The notes below the pieces were generated by a model that was not told the origin of the DNA, searched no databases, and saw nothing but the letters and a program-made list of their open reading frames with translations. A stretch of 64,000 nt of DNA. It comes from Spodoptera frugiperda (taxonomy: Eukaryota > Arthropoda > Insecta > Lepidoptera > Noctuidae). The translations under genes and the position numbers were made by a program. Of the stretch, positions 63,817 through 64,000 are shown piece after piece. Positions within the stretch are counted from its first letter, which is position 1; every line of letters begins with the position of its first letter. The stretch covers positions 7,830,103 through 7,894,102 of the forward strand of contig NC_064224.1 of assembly GCF_023101765.2 (NCBI RefSeq). Direction: 5' to 3'.

Positions 63817-64000
63817 GAATAAGTAACGCTATGTGGAACGTTTTTTCAGTCAGAAAAAGAAGCCATTTTAGGGCTTTTCTTGTGTATATTACCTATTCAT
63901 TTCGATATCGTATTTCTGTGTACAGAACAACGAACATAAAGAAGTATGGCACAGAACTTTAATTCTACGATGTTATTGTTAAATTGGTACCTTTTTTTCC

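Noticed and set aside
1..64000. CRISPR arrays, bacterial operons, prophage or viral genes
   Set aside because: No regularly spaced repeats with unique spacers and no prokaryotic or viral coding content. All repeated units are dispersed eukaryotic transposable elements.

Overview
This is AT-rich, gene-poor eukaryotic DNA that is almost entirely a graveyard of transposable elements. No bacterial-style operons, ribosome binding sites or dense coding are present. The mix of repeats points to an insect, and I infer a lepidopteran, probably a noctuid-like moth. The supporting repeats are several tRNA-derived SINE families, an RTE-type LINE ending in an (ATG)n run, a site-independent R1-type LINE tail, Jockey/CR1-like LINE 3' ends carrying the motif ACCATCAGGTGA, and Helitron-like pieces with GCGGGCGAAGCCGC hairpins. 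Family assignments rest on motif recognition, not on a database search.

Family names used in the entries. R1-tail: 3' UTR of the R1-type LINE at 57023-58190, present about 20 times as 5'-truncated pieces. Rep-1: a ~290 bp retroposon starting TGTGGGAGAGCCATGCTTC and ending ACCATCAGGTGATCCG plus a short A run. SINE-A, SINE-B, SINE-C: three families with a tRNA-like head (pol III B box). Rep-3: element with the motif CACGCCTGTCTCCCATGAGGG and a hairpin tail. Rep-4 to Rep-6: short unclassified repeats. MITE-1, -2, -3: short elements with terminal inverted repeats. Helitron-like: short non-autonomous elements ending in a GC hairpin and an AG/TAGT end.

Layout. 1-8300: scattered R1-tails, MITE-1, SINE-A/B and a 5'-truncated CR1/Jockey-like LINE (3268-4164) that keeps the YADD catalytic box. 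8302 to ~11470 (minus): a nearly complete RTE LINE (endonuclease plus reverse transcriptase) broken mainly by two small indels. 11.5-21.9 kb: MITE-2, five Rep-1 copies, MITE-1 and R1-tails. 21981-22819: a second CR1/Jockey-like copy. 23-36 kb: dense small repeats, several nested. 36-46 kb: repeats plus one candidate unassigned exon. 46078-46353 (minus): the best candidate for host-gene sequence, an Inr+DPE core promoter followed by a consensus 5' splice site. 47-56 kb: nested SINE, Rep-1 and R1-tail insertions and a Jockey-like C-terminal fragment (54060-54320). 57007-58204: the R1-type LINE fragment with an exact 16 bp target-site duplication. 58-64 kb: a decayed acidic ORF cut by a SINE, a foldback element and more SINEs.

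How the parts work together. The only enzymes encoded, all now broken or truncated here, are LINE proteins: endonuclease and reverse transcriptase. The SINEs, Rep-1 and the MITEs are non-coding and would depend on such enzymes or on transposases made elsewhere. No intact host protein-coding gene can be called. I read the window as intergenic or long-intron DNA, possibly upstream sequence and first intron of a minus-strand gene starting near 46353. Intervals not listed between entries are AT-rich and show nothing I recognise.
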